From the NCBI RefSeq assembly GCF_030123105.1, contig NZ_CP126095.1, positions 1,426,001 through 1,490,000 of the forward strand: DNA of 64,000 nt, given 5' to 3'. The stretch comes from Paenibacillus sp. G2S3 (GTDB taxonomy: Bacteria; Bacillota; Bacilli; Paenibacillales; Paenibacillaceae). The notes beneath the pieces were generated by a model. That model ran no database searches. It was not told the origin of the DNA and saw nothing but the letters and a program-made list of their open reading frames with translations. The position numbers and the translations under genes were made by a program. The stretch's first letter is position 1. Every line of letters begins with the position of its first letter. This document shows, one piece after another, positions 1 to 8,175 of the stretch.

Positions 1-443
1 CCACAGCGATTCAAGCGGCATATATTGGACGTCAATATACGATTCAGATGATTGATGGCGTGCGTGAGCATCTTGAACGATTTATTGCGAACGGTCATAA
101 GGTAGGTATTATTACGAATGGACCGAAGGAACATCAGATGAGTAAGATTCGTGGGCTAGGCTTAGATCAGATTATTCCCGAGGACATGATCTTTATTTCT
201 GATGCTGTAGGTCTTGCTAAACCGGACCCGGAAATATTCGTACACGTAAACCAAAAGACAGGTACTTCGCCGGACAACTCGCTTTATATAGGGGATACTT
301 GGGCTAACGATGTAGTTGGAGCGCTCGCGGCTGGATGGAAGGTTTGTTGGTACAATCCTAGAGGCAGACAACCGGCTACGGATCATGAGCCTAGTTATAT
401 TTTTACTAATTATAAGGAATTTGGTGAGCTTCCTCTTGTGTGA
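1..443 (+). CDS. HAD-family hydrolase, 5' partial
   Basis: C-terminal part of a haloacid-dehalogenase-like phosphatase (YjjG/HAD-IA type). The frame is open from position 3 to the stop at 441-443, and the codons before the first ATG at 48 are open too, so the gene starts outside the window. HAD motif II is seen in GIITNGPKEHQ (the T-N pair), motif III Lys in GLAKPDPEIF, and motif IV in LYIGDTWANDVVGA, where the Asp residues bind Mg2+. The nucleophile Asp of motif I must lie upstream. The family dephosphorylates small phosphometabolites such as nucleotides or sugar phosphates; the substrate cannot be told. A hairpin terminator follows directly. Confidence 0.85.
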   Translation, partial: TAIQAAYIGRQYTIQMIDGVREHLERFIANGHKVGIITNGPKEHQMSKIRGLGLDQIIPEDMIFISDAVGLAKPDPEIFVHVNQKTGTSPDNSLYIGDTWANDVVGALAAGWKVCWYNPRGRQPATDHEPSYIFTNYKEFGELPLV

Positions 444-455
444 GAGGAGGTACAA

Positions 456-499
456 AATATAAGCCATGCGAGAGAAATCTGCGCATGGCTTATATTATT
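456..499. terminator. Bidirectional hairpin terminator
   Basis: A perfect 15-bp inverted repeat (456-470 with 482-496) and an 11-nt loop lie between the convergent HAD gene and RCC1-repeat gene. A/T-rich flanks on both sides could serve either direction. Confidence 0.8.
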
Positions 500-506
500 T
501 TGATAA

Positions 507-1358
507 CTAATTTCCGGATAGCTGAATGCCGCGCCACCCGCTTACATCGCATTGGCCATGTTCGTTATTACCCGCAGCAACCACCGTGCCGTCCGATTTA
601 AGCAGGGCGGTATGAGTACAGCCCGCCGCAATCGCCACTATATCGCGCCAGTCACTTATATTGCATTCGCCGTGCTTATTCCAACCCACAGCAACCACTG
701 TGCCGTCTGATTTAAGACCGATGGTATGATGGCTACCTGCCGCTATAGCCACAATACCGTGCCAGCCGGTTACATTACACTGGTCTTCATGATTTCGACC
801 CGCAGCAACTACCGTACCGTCCGATTTAAGACCGACGGTATGAAGGTAACCCGCCGCTATAGCCACTATGTCATGCCAATCATTTACATTGCGTTGGCCA
901 TACCGATTATTACCCACAATTGTCACCGTGCTGTCCGTTTTAAGCCCGACGGTATGCCAATCACCCGCCGCAACTGCTACTATATCACGCCAGTCACTTA
1001 CATTGCATTGGCCTTCATTATTTCGACCCACAGCAACCACCGTGCCATCCGATTTAAGCCCGACGGTACGACGCCAACCCGCGGCAACCCCCACAATATC
1101 AGCCCAGCCGCTTACATCGCATTGGTCATACTTATTCCAACCCACAGCTGCCACCGTACCATCCGATTTAAGCCCGATGGTATGAGTATTACCTGTATGA
1201 GCATTACCCGCAGCAACCGCTATCATATCGCACCAGTCGCTTACATCACATTGGCCATATTTATTATCACCCACAGCCGTGACCGTGCCGTCCGGTTTAA
1301 GCAGGACGGTATGACGATAACCCGCTGCTATGGAAGGTAAGGGTTTCACAAGGTTCAT
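507..1358 (-). CDS. RCC1-repeat (beta-propeller) protein
   Basis: 283-residue protein made almost entirely of seven RCC1-type repeats of about 38-39 residues. Each carries the pattern IAAGxxHTVGLKSDGTVVAVGxNxxGQC followed by a short DVSGW/NVSDW stretch. Seven such units should close a seven-bladed beta-propeller. There is no signal peptide or membrane segment, so a cytoplasmic location is inferred. Bacterial RCC1-like propellers are usually protein-interaction scaffolds; no partner or catalytic role can be read here. Start: ATG preceded by AAGGAG at a good distance. The second unit carries a 5-residue in-frame duplication. It is a single gene between two terminators. The near-identical repeats create long antisense open frames, which are shadows. 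Confidence 0.85.
   Translation of the reverse strand: MNLVKPLPSIAAGYRHTVLLKPDGTVTAVGDNKYGQCDVSDWCDMIAVAAGNAHTGNTHTIGLKSDGTVAAVGWNKYDQCDVSGWADIVGVAAGWRRTVGLKSDGTVVAVGRNNEGQCNVSDWRDIVAVAAGDWHTVGLKTDSTVTIVGNNRYGQRNVNDWHDIVAIAAGYLHTVGLKSDGTVVAAGRNHEDQCNVTGWHGIVAIAAGSHHTIGLKSDGTVVAVGWNKHGECNISDWRDIVAIAAGCTHTALLKSDGTVVAAGNNEHGQCDVSGWRGIQLSGN
1182..1211 (-). repeat. 15-bp in-frame tandem duplication in an RCC1 unit
   Basis: Two 15-bp copies (1182-1196 and 1197-1211) differ at two positions and encode GNAHT and GNTHT in tandem. They lengthen the strand before the conserved HT of the second propeller repeat. Confidence 0.8.
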
Positions 1359-1372
1359 AAATCTCGCTCCTT

Positions 1373-1426
1373 AAAAAAGCTTGCTCCCTAGAAAGCCAGC
1401 TTCGGCTCAATGGGACAAGCTTTTTT
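1373..1426 (-). terminator. Terminator of apbE
   Basis: An AAAAAAGCTTG/CAAGCTTTTTT stem, with GGGA/TCCC pairing inside, lies just past the apbE stop. On the minus strand it ends in a run of T. It also overlaps the region just upstream of the RCC1 gene's ribosome binding site. Confidence 0.75.
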
Positions 1427-1429
1427 CGT

Positions 1430-2536
1430 TTACTCTGCGAAACTGTACGTTGGATCTGTCAGGTTCATTCTTTCTTTTATACCTTTAGTGGCATAGATTT
1501 TGTTGTCGTCGGTAATAAAGAAAGCTTCAACATCATCAGGTAAAGATTCAAGATATTTCATGCCCTCCTCGATTCCCATCAGGAATACCCCAGTGGATAA
1601 GGCATCCGCATCTGTTGCATTCGGGCTCATAATGGTAAGGCTTTTGAGACCGTTCTGTGAGGGATATCCTGTGCGTGGATCAAGGATATGATGGTAACGA
1701 ATATTGTCCTGCATAAAATACCGTTCGTAAACACCAGAAGCATCGATGACCTCATCTGAGATTTTAATGGTTCCTAGCTGTGTGCCACGGCTTTGATCTG
1801 GATCCTGCAATCCGATATTCCATTCCTTTCCGTTTGGCTTCTTACCGAGAGCAATAATACTGCTGCCTCCGAGGTTAATCATAGCGCTATTTAGACCTTG
1901 CTCTTTCAAATAATCAGCGATACGGTCAGCAGCATAACCTTTACCAATGCCGCCCAGATCTAGCACCATATTTTCCTTCATCAGCTTTACAGTTTTCGCA
2001 GCTTCATCAATTTCAACGTCCTTGTAATTGGTTAGGCTCTTCGCTTTATCAATTTCAGCTTGGGGAGGGACCTTATCTCCACCGCTACCGATATTCCAAA
2101 GATCGATTAACGGACCGATTGTAGGATCAAATAGCCCGTCCATTTCCTTTGCGTATTGTATGGATTGTTTAATTACATCCAGGGTCTCGTCAGAAACAAC
2201 AACCGCTTCTTTTCCTGCTGCCTGATTGACTGCGTAAGTCTCTCCACCTTCTTTGGTGCGGCTAAGCTCCATATCCATTCGCTCCAGCATCTGCTGGATA
2301 TCATCCATATTTTTCTGTTCTACTGTAGCACCGAACACTTTGATATTCACAACAGTGTCATAAATATAAAAGGTTTGTGAGAGAGACTTTTCCTCTCCTT
2401 TTCCGGATGTTGTTGCGCTACCCGTAGTTCCCGCTGTTTTATCGTCCTTATCCTTAGTAATTAGCCAAGCGCCGACAGCTATGAGGGCGATGACGATTAC
2501 AACGAGGATCAGCGTCGTTTTTTTGTTCTTGAACAT
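1430..2536 (-). CDS. apbE: FAD:protein FMN transferase (ApbE family)
   Basis: Attaches FMN covalently to Ser/Thr of target flavoproteins, using FAD and Mg2+. 368 residues, normal for the family. A single N-terminal hydrophobic segment (about residues 7-26) has no lipobox cysteine, so the protein is probably a membrane-anchored extracytoplasmic enzyme rather than a lipoprotein. Diagnostic motifs: DLGGIGKGYAAD (about 193-204), NLGGS (221-225), HHILDPRTGYP (282-292) and the metal-binding DADALST (309-315). No flavoprotein target such as an Rnf, Nqr or FMN-binding-domain reductase lies nearby. It stands alone, with its own terminator. Confidence 0.93.
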   Translation of the reverse strand: MFKNKKTTLILVVIVIALIAVGAWLITKDKDDKTAGTTGSATTSGKGEEKSLSQTFYIYDTVVNIKVFGATVEQKNMDDIQQMLERMDMELSRTKEGGETYAVNQAAGKEAVVVSDETLDVIKQSIQYAKEMDGLFDPTIGPLIDLWNIGSGGDKVPPQAEIDKAKSLTNYKDVEIDEAAKTVKLMKENMVLDLGGIGKGYAADRIADYLKEQGLNSAMINLGGSSIIALGKKPNGKEWNIGLQDPDQSRGTQLGTIKISDEVIDASGVYERYFMQDNIRYHHILDPRTGYPSQNGLKSLTIMSPNATDADALSTGVFLMGIEEGMKYLESLPDDVEAFFITDDNKIYATKGIKERMNLTDPTYSFAE

Positions 2537-2657
2537 ATTCCACCATCCATAAAGTTAGTTTCTAAAACAAAACACATTATTTATATCATACCCCAGATAA
2601 CAAGTTGATGGAAATTAATTTCATGACACATTTAGGGATATAATCGGGCGACATAGA

Positions 2658-2690
2658 AAAAAGCCCCGCATCCTGATTCGGAACGGTGCT
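2658..2690 (-). terminator. Possible weak terminator after the GT2 gene
   Basis: On the minus strand an imperfect AGCACCG/CGGGGCT stem is followed by six T. One mismatch makes it weak. Confidence 0.4.
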
Positions 2691-2716
2691 ACAGATTTAG
2701 AAGTAAACGATGCTAC

Positions 2717-3649
2717 TTAATCGAGCATATATTCACTATATTTATTCTTGCGAGGATTTAATACGAAGAGGATACCCTTGGCATATCCGCTAACAGCTTT
2801 GAAATTCCGTTTTAGAGTTGCTTTAGCCGTCAGACAAGTCAGTGTCCAGATCAAGGCAGCATAATTCATAAAAGGAGCTTTACGCAAGTTGAGCAGATAG
2901 TAGTGGTTGATGGCGGTAGCATGTGCTACAACGCCTGCCTTATCGCGAGAGCCTGGCGACTCATGATGGATGATTTTCATGGCGGGATTAATCACAAGCT
3001 TGCCATAGCGGCTGGCCAAATGAGACAAATAAATATCTTCGGCTATGGAATAGCTTGTCATCCATGGATAGGGTTTAATATCACGTAGTGCCGAGCGCCG
3101 AAAGGACATATTGCAGCCGTGAAAAAAATCAGTTTCAAATACATGCTTCTTCTCTCCCCAAAGGAATTGCGAGCCTGCAAACATACTTGCCGACAATCTG
3201 CCTGGTGATCCGGACATTTGTCCGGTTAGCATACCGAATAGCCTGCTTGGCATGCTACTATGTATGCCTTTGGCTACACCACCTACACCAACTATGGAAT
3301 TATCGGCTGCATAAGTATCTAGCAGTCGTCGAATATATAAGGAGTCATCTAACTCTGCATCGTCATCTAAGTTAAGCATAATTTCTGCATGGATCAGTCC
3401 TAGCGCTTCGTAACGGGAAAGCCAGAGACCAGGCTTAGTTTTGCGATGATAATGAAGTTTAGCCTGCGGTAACCCAGTTAGTATTTCACGATAATAGGTT
3501 AATCTGTCCTCAGGGATCTCACCGTCGTCCACAATCCATAGCTCGATGGAGATGTCCTCAAGCTGTGTCTGCTTGCCAATGGACTCTATGCACACCGTAA
3601 GGTCGTCGATTCGGTTACGGGTAGGAACCACTATAGATAGATCATACAT
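2717..3649 (-). CDS. Family 2 glycosyltransferase
   Basis: 310 residues with a GT-A fold signature. It opens with a beta strand and the nucleotide-binding start (SIVVPTRNR), the WIVDDG element lies near residue 38, the metal-binding LNLDDDAEL is at about 92-100, and an acceptor-side ED pair (SIAEDIYLSH) is near residue 205. The C-terminus has hydrophobic stretches but no clear membrane domain, so it is probably a soluble or peripheral enzyme. The family transfers sugars from nucleotide-sugar donors to polysaccharide or glycoconjugate acceptors; donor and acceptor cannot be named. It is a single gene, not in an obvious polysaccharide cluster. The ATG start has only a weak upstream Shine-Dalgarno. 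Confidence 0.85.
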   Translation of the reverse strand: MYDLSIVVPTRNRIDDLTVCIESIGKQTQLEDISIELWIVDDGEIPEDRLTYYREILTGLPQAKLHYHRKTKPGLWLSRYEALGLIHAEIMLNLDDDAELDDSLYIRRLLDTYAADNSIVGVGGVAKGIHSSMPSRLFGMLTGQMSGSPGRLSASMFAGSQFLWGEKKHVFETDFFHGCNMSFRRSALRDIKPYPWMTSYSIAEDIYLSHLASRYGKLVINPAMKIIHHESPGSRDKAGVVAHATAINHYYLLNLRKAPFMNYAALIWTLTCLTAKATLKRNFKAVSGYAKGILFVLNPRKNKYSEYMLD

Positions 3650-3818
3650 ATCTTGAATCTCCCTTCAGGACTTCTTTCGTCCGCTAATCTGAATGTAGTC
3701 TTCCGGCGAAATGGTTACCTTGATTCTATCGTTCCTGAAGAAGAGCGTATATACCACTTTCGTATACTTTTAGTTGGGGTTCAGGTCTAAAGAGATTATT
3801 TGAAAATAAAAGTTAAGT

Positions 3819-3847
3819 TTGTATTTTTCGGTTTTTAACTATATAAT
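3819..3847 (+). promoter_or_regulatory. Sigma-A promoter for the DsbA-like gene
   Basis: TTGTAT (3819-3824) and a perfect TATAAT (3842-3847), separated by 17 bp. The start codon is 75 bp further on. Confidence 0.75.
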
Positions 3848-3921
3848 AGTAAGCGACGAATATTTAGTTATCAATCTTATTCAGCAGTAACTAATGAACA
3901 ATAATATTAGGAGGTTTTTTC

Positions 3922-4644
3922 ATGAGAATAGATATTTGGTCCGATTATGCGTGTCCATTTTGTTATATTGGTAAAAGACGTTTGGAGAATGCGCTGAGTC
4001 AATTTCCGAACCGTGATCAAGTAGAGGTGGTATTCCGTAGCTTTCAACTAGATCCACACGCAGAGGTGAGTACAGATAAGAATATTCATGAGCTGTTGGC
4101 TACCAAATACGGCATGTCTATCGAAAAAGCAAAAGCAATGAACGCTCAGTTAGCTGAGCAAGCGCAAGATGTGGGATTGGAATTCAATTTTGATACAGTG
4201 AAGCATACGAATACTTTCGACAGCCACCGCCTGAGTCACTTTGCAAGCTCAAAAGGAAAAGGTGCAGAAATGTCCGAACGTCTGCTACGTGCCTACTTTA
4301 CGGATTCATTGAATCTTGGAGATCGCAGTGTACTTGCTACACTTGCTGCTGAGGTAGGGCTGGATCAGGCAGAAGTTGCGGCAATGCTGGAGACAGATGC
4401 TTATACAGCTGAAGTGAATGGTGATATCGAGGAAGGAAGTCGTCTTAATATTACCGGTGTGCCATTCTTTGTGTTCAACAATAAATATGCTTTATCAGGT
4501 GCACAGCCAGGACCTGTATTTACAGAGGTATTGGATACTGTGTGGGCGGAAGAGCAAGCGGGACCAACACTGCAAGTGGTTGGCAAAGGGAAATCTGACG
4601 TATCTACGGATGATGGCTGCGCAGATGGATCTTGCAATATATAA
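3922..4644 (+). CDS. DsbA/FrnE-family thiol oxidoreductase
   Basis: 240 residues. Thioredoxin-fold protein with the helical insertion of the DsbA/FrnE group. The redox motif C11-P-F-C14 comes right after the first strand, and the cis-Pro loop TGVPFF lies near residue 180. No signal peptide is present, so it acts in the cytoplasm, as FrnE-type enzymes do. The C-terminus carries a second cysteine pair (C233 and C238 in DDGCADGSC), like the extra cysteines reported for FrnE proteins. Likely role: disulfide exchange or isomerisation during oxidative stress. It has a strong promoter, an AGGAGG ribosome binding site and its own terminator, so it is monocistronic. Confidence 0.88.
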   Translation: MRIDIWSDYACPFCYIGKRRLENALSQFPNRDQVEVVFRSFQLDPHAEVSTDKNIHELLATKYGMSIEKAKAMNAQLAEQAQDVGLEFNFDTVKHTNTFDSHRLSHFASSKGKGAEMSERLLRAYFTDSLNLGDRSVLATLAAEVGLDQAEVAAMLETDAYTAEVNGDIEEGSRLNITGVPFFVFNNKYALSGAQPGPVFTEVLDTVWAEEQAGPTLQVVGKGKSDVSTDDGCADGSCNI

Positions 4645-4660
4645 AATTTGTATAGTGTTG

Positions 4661-4699
4661 AGAAGAAGAGATGGAGAAGTTTCCATTTCTTCTTTTTTT
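4661..4699 (+). terminator. Terminator of the DsbA-like gene
   Basis: AAGAAGAGATGGA pairs with TCCATTTCTTCTT, followed by a T-run. Confidence 0.85.
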
Positions 4700-4730
4700 A
4701 GTTCCGAAACTCAGCTCTGTTCTACACACT

Positions 4731-4776
4731 AAAAAGACAAGCGCCCCCGAATCTATCCGGAAACGCTCGTCTTTTT
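4731..4776 (-). terminator. Terminator of ohyA
   Basis: AAAAAGACGAGCG pairs with CGCTTGTCTTTTT on the minus strand, ten bases past the ohyA stop. It is nearly symmetrical, so it may also back up the plus-strand terminator. Confidence 0.85.
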
Positions 4777-4785
4777 AAGAAGTGT

Positions 4786-6366
4786 TTATCTAAAAGAAGT
4801 GATAAAGCTTGTGAACAAGGTGCGGACATCGTACTGATGCTGATTGATTGGCTCGATAGGCCGGTTAATTCCGAGCAATGTGTATACTGCAGTTCTTGCC
4901 GCTCTGATCGAGTATTCTTCCGTGAATACAACATCATCTGGAATTTCGCAATATTGTCCAACGAAGGCAAGGTTAGTAGAGCCTTCAGGAACTACTTTTG
5001 GTCGGTCACTATTTAATCTAGGCATGAATTGTGAAGTGATATAAGGCATCATACATGGAATACAATTAGCAGTTGCCATGATCTCGTCCTTATGTTCTTC
5101 GAAATGAAGATGACCGATTAATTCTTCCATAATTTCTTCCCCGGTACATTCGCTCATTTTCTTCTTCACGAAGTCTCCTACGTTGTCAGGGTACAGACCG
5201 TAGCCCCAGAATACTTTTACATGCTCTGGTTGATTGCGGAAATGCGGTTGGAAGGCTAAGACAACGGACATTAACCAGCTCGAATCTTTAAAGGTAACCA
5301 ATGCGCCAGTACCTGCACGATTGCGAGTGAATTTCTCCATAAGATCGAAGAATTTGGAATCTTGGAAGGTCACGGTAAAGGACTCCCATTTCGAACCATC
5401 GATATGATCATCGAAGGAGGATGGATTGCCGAGACCTGGTTTTTTGGCAGCGATGTTCTCCCATAACTTCCAAGAGCTACCCTTTCCATTGAGACGTGGA
5501 GCAGAGGTCATGGATCCAAGGCTGGAGCCTTCGGTCATGGAGCCGTTCGTGACGATTACGATATCGTCTTCGCTTATGTTAATAACGTCTGGGACACCTT
5601 GGCGTAGGACGTTCATTTGGGTTACGGTAATGCCATCTCCATCTTTGAACTGCAGGTCAGTTACTGTACATTTCAGTGTAAAGTCTACGCCGAAGCCTTC
5701 GAGATATTTATGCATAGGTAAGATGATGGAATCATACTGGTTATATGGAGTGCGGGTTACGCCTTCCAGAGTTTGAATTCTTGGGAACTCATGAACGAAG
5801 CGAATCATATATCGTTTAAGCTCTACAGCGCTATGCCAAGGTTGGAAGGCGAAAGTAGTAGCCCACATATACCAGAAGTTCGTAGTGAAAAAGTGTGGAC
5901 CAAACCAGTCGTTAATCCGGGCTTTTCCCATTTTTTCTTCCGGTGTAATAATCAATTTACCCATCGCAAGCCGGTCAGCCATATCAAAGCCCATGGATAA
6001 TACATCTTCCACCTCACCGTTGCGGTTTACGAGTCTAGCGTTAGCATGTGTTGGATTGGCGGTATCGAATTCTATAATCTCTTCTCTAACGGATTTCTCT
6101 GGATGGTCGAGGGAGGGAATCGACATGAGTAAATCCCATGTATTCTCATAGGTCTCATCGTTGAGCATCCGGCCACCGCGAATGACATAACCGTGCTCAG
6201 CGTCACCTGCGCCGTCGTTGCTGCCACCGAGAATCTTCATCTCTTCAATAATGTGAATGTTCTGTCCCGGAAAGTCACAGTCTCTGACCAGGTAAGCCGC
6301 GCCCGCTAAGGATGCAATTCCGCCACCGACAAAATAAACCTGTTTATTACCGTACTCTTTTTTCAC
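4786..6366 (-). CDS. ohyA: Oleate hydratase (FAD-dependent, MCRA family)
   Basis: Adds water to the cis-9 double bond of free oleate to give 10-hydroxystearate; it needs FAD and acts at the membrane surface. 526 residues. The N-terminal dinucleotide motif reads VGGGIASLAGAAYLVRD, followed by GGSNDGAG and the family block GGRMLNDETYENTWDLL; NGSMTEGSSLGSM and a C-terminal region rich in aromatic residues match the former 'myosin-cross-reactive antigen' proteins. It is somewhat shorter than the ~590-residue homodimeric forms. I chose the GTG at 6366 because GGAGG lies 8 nt upstream; a TTG at 6381 would put that site inside the gene. Such enzymes detoxify host or plant unsaturated fatty acids. 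Tandem operator-like repeats and a TetR-type gene lie upstream. Confidence 0.93.
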   Translation of the reverse strand: MKKEYGNKQVYFVGGGIASLAGAAYLVRDCDFPGQNIHIIEEMKILGGSNDGAGDAEHGYVIRGGRMLNDETYENTWDLLMSIPSLDHPEKSVREEIIEFDTANPTHANARLVNRNGEVEDVLSMGFDMADRLAMGKLIITPEEKMGKARINDWFGPHFFTTNFWYMWATTFAFQPWHSAVELKRYMIRFVHEFPRIQTLEGVTRTPYNQYDSIILPMHKYLEGFGVDFTLKCTVTDLQFKDGDGITVTQMNVLRQGVPDVINISEDDIVIVTNGSMTEGSSLGSMTSAPRLNGKGSSWKLWENIAAKKPGLGNPSSFDDHIDGSKWESFTVTFQDSKFFDLMEKFTRNRAGTGALVTFKDSSWLMSVVLAFQPHFRNQPEHVKVFWGYGLYPDNVGDFVKKKMSECTGEEIMEELIGHLHFEEHKDEIMATANCIPCMMPYITSQFMPRLNSDRPKVVPEGSTNLAFVGQYCEIPDDVVFTEEYSIRAARTAVYTLLGINRPIEPINQHQYDVRTLFTSFITSFR

Positions 6367-6453
6367 AATGGTCGCCTCCAAGTTGTTGTTGAAATAATCA
6401 CACTCTTAATGTAAATCAACTTCAATTTCGAAGGTATAATCAATCCTTTTAGA

Positions 6454-6500
6454 GTGTATGGTTTTTAGTCATTACGGTCCATGTGTCTAGTTTTTAGACA
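6454..6500. promoter_or_regulatory. Tandem operator-like repeats upstream of ohyA
   Basis: Two 18-bp sites, 6454-6471 and 6483-6500, match at 15 of 18 positions. The second contains the inverted repeat TGTCTA-gtttt-TAGACA. Centres are 29 bp apart, near three helical turns. Placed between the tetR stop and the ohyA start, they are the best candidates for binding by the adjacent TetR-type regulator. The binding itself is inferred. Confidence 0.55.
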
Positions 6501-6535
6501 AAAAAAACCGCTGAACCCAAAGGTTACAACGGCTT
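6501..6535 (-). terminator. Terminator of the TetR gene, overlapping its stop
   Basis: On the minus strand AAGCCGTTGTAACC pairs imperfectly with GGGTTCAGCGGTT, followed by eight T. The TAA stop of the regulator lies inside the upstream arm. Confidence 0.7.
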
Positions 6536-7129
6536 GTTCTCATATTTGTGCAAAGCTTTTAGAAAATTTCCCTCAATGAGTACACTTAGCTTCTCGATAA
6601 TGTGATCCGGATGCTCCTTCATCCCATCTCTCATCCACTGAATGACGAGGCCTGTGAAGGCCAGTGTATAGAAGTTAGCAATGAAATGTTTATCTTCGTG
6701 GCTAACCTCCATCCCGGCGGACAGTTCGTTTATGACACCCATAATGAGATCATTCGTCACTTCGTATAGATACGCATCCAGATGATTTCTGCCCAGTGAG
6801 TTCAAGGTGTTGCAGCAAAAAGTTTTATTCCGTTCGATGTAGCAGAAGATTCTATAAAAACCGTCCGTCCAAGTACTATAGCTACGATACTGGGCGATGC
6901 TTTCTACAGCCTCAGTCTTATAGATCCAACCGAGTAAATCAAATATATCTTGAAAATGATAATAGAAGGTTTGTCGATTTAGTCCGCAATGGTCCACGAG
7001 CTGTTTGACTGTAATTTTATTGAGCGATGTATGTTCCATTAGTTCTTTTAAGGAATGGGACAGTGCATTTTTGGTGAGAAAAGAATTGGACAACGATCGA
7101 TCATCTCCTCCATTCAAGCTTTTGGCCAC
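6524..7129 (-). CDS. TetR/AcrR-family regulator
   Basis: Up to 201 residues. The N-terminal helix-turn-helix reads ITVKQLVDHCGLNRQTFYYHFQDIFDLLGW (about residues 39-68), typical of the TetR group that includes the DhaS-like activators; the C-terminal half is a helical effector-binding domain. It lies directly upstream of and codirectional with ohyA, so a fatty-acid-responsive repressor is inferred. The start is uncertain: the longest form begins at GTG 7129 and overlaps the upstream membrane gene by 16 bp with no good ribosome site, while a TTG at 7093 has GGAGGAG 11 nt upstream and would give 189 residues. Confidence 0.85.
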   Translation of the reverse strand: MAKSLNGGDDRSLSNSFLTKNALSHSLKELMEHTSLNKITVKQLVDHCGLNRQTFYYHFQDIFDLLGWIYKTEAVESIAQYRSYSTWTDGFYRIFCYIERNKTFCCNTLNSLGRNHLDAYLYEVTNDLIMGVINELSAGMEVSHEDKHFIANFYTLAFTGLVIQWMRDGMKEHPDHIIEKLSVLIEGNFLKALHKYENKPL

Positions 7130-7509
7130 TGTTTAACCAGCAGACGAATTCCTTCCGCCAATAAACCGAGGGCAAACCCACCACATGTGAAAAAGAAAAA
7201 AGCTAGGAGTCCCGCGAGATCCTCCCAACCTGACATCTCTCTATAGGTGTAGCTTAGCATAATTACTGAACCGATGATTATTCCTGTTGTAGTGATTAAC
7301 CAGAGTAGACGAGCTCCGAACCACGCTAAGACGTTAACGATACCAGATACGATAATGGAAAAGAGTGCGAAGCGCAGCAATAGTGTGACATCCAATGTAT
7401 GAGCCATCATAACGAATCTGTGCAGAATGAAAAGCAGCCATAGGAAAACACCATAAACAGCCATCCAGATAAACCAACGGTTACTTTTGGTAGCAGGCAG
7501 GAATTTCAT
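7114..7509 (-). CDS. Small four-helix membrane protein, unknown function
   Basis: 131 residues with about four predicted membrane helices (around residues 13-32, 40-62, 66-86 and 97-122). I do not recognise a family. It overlaps the start of the TetR gene by up to 16 bp, which suggests translational coupling, so it may belong to the same fatty-acid-response transcription unit. There is no signal peptide, lipobox or catalytic motif. The ATG at 7509 follows an AAAGAGGTGAGC ribosome site. Confidence 0.7.
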   Translation of the reverse strand: MKFLPATKSNRWFIWMAVYGVFLWLLFILHRFVMMAHTLDVTLLLRFALFSIIVSGIVNVLAWFGARLLWLITTTGIIIGSVIMLSYTYREMSGWEDLAGLLAFFFFTCGGFALGLLAEGIRLLVKQWPKA

Positions 7510-7556
7510 TTCTGGCTCACCTCTTTTTCCAAAGTACGAACGGTGTGCAGTAGGGA

Positions 7557-8078
7557 TTATACGGAGAAAGATTCCAGTTCTTCTACACTTTGCAGAAGAT
7601 GATTCAGCAGGTTCGGAATGTCTTCCATCTGCTCTTCCGTGATTTGCCTTTTGAATCGCAGCTCAATGCAGTTATTGTAGGTTTCGCCTTCTTGACCATA
7701 AATGAAGCTTAAAGATTGTACGGGATGGAATTCAGGCCCCCAAATCGCTTTGAGAATACTCTCGATCGCCTGACATTCAGCAGGGATATCTTCGATCTCC
7801 ATATAAAAACGTAACGAAAGATTGCAACCGGGATCCGTGTTAGGCACTTCCAATATTTCATCGCTAAGATCTTTCACAGATGAAGTAAGAAAGACTTCGG
7901 CGGTTACGTCCCTGCCAGCCGTCAATTGGAAGGAAAGGCTAAATTCTCTGGACATCAATGCCATATTCAGAAGGTCGGAACGATCCGTAACTACTAGAAT
8001 TCCGTCCAAATTATCGTAATCGTAGATTTGGTTCTCAAAAGCAATTTTAATATTATCGAAGACAGTAGGATGGAACAA
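7557..8078 (-). CDS. Hypothetical soluble protein
   Basis: 173 residues with a TTG start at 8078, chosen because AGAAGG lies 7-8 nt upstream. The longer open frame to 8165 runs back through the terminator of the next gene and cannot be real. The protein is acidic, with an alternating strand/helix pattern and no signal peptide, membrane segment or recognised motif. I do not recognise the family. A plausible minus-strand promoter (TTCACT, 16 bp, TACAAT) lies just upstream. It is a single gene between the membrane protein and a GNAT gene. Confidence 0.6.
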   Translation of the reverse strand: MFHPTVFDNIKIAFENQIYDYDNLDGILVVTDRSDLLNMALMSREFSLSFQLTAGRDVTAEVFLTSSVKDLSDEILEVPNTDPGCNLSLRFYMEIEDIPAECQAIESILKAIWGPEFHPVQSLSFIYGQEGETYNNCIELRFKRQITEEQMEDIPNLLNHLLQSVEELESFSV

Positions 8079-8131
8079 TAATGGCACCTTCTTTTGTTTA
8101 TTAGTATTGTAACATGATCTAAATAGAAGTG

Positions 8132-8170
8132 AAAAAGATGCCCAGGGACCATATGGACCGGGCATCTTTC
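8132..8170 (-). terminator. Terminator of the GNAT gene at 8176-8595
   Basis: A perfect 10-bp stem, AAAGATGCCC/GGGCATCTTT (8134-8143 with 8160-8169), starts 7 nt past the stop. A T-run follows on the minus strand. Confidence 0.85.
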
Positions 8171-8175
8171 GCTTG

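Noticed and set aside
726..1340. 204-codon antisense frame with repeated blocks
   Set aside because: Shadow of the RCC1 repeats on the opposite strand; no ribosome site.
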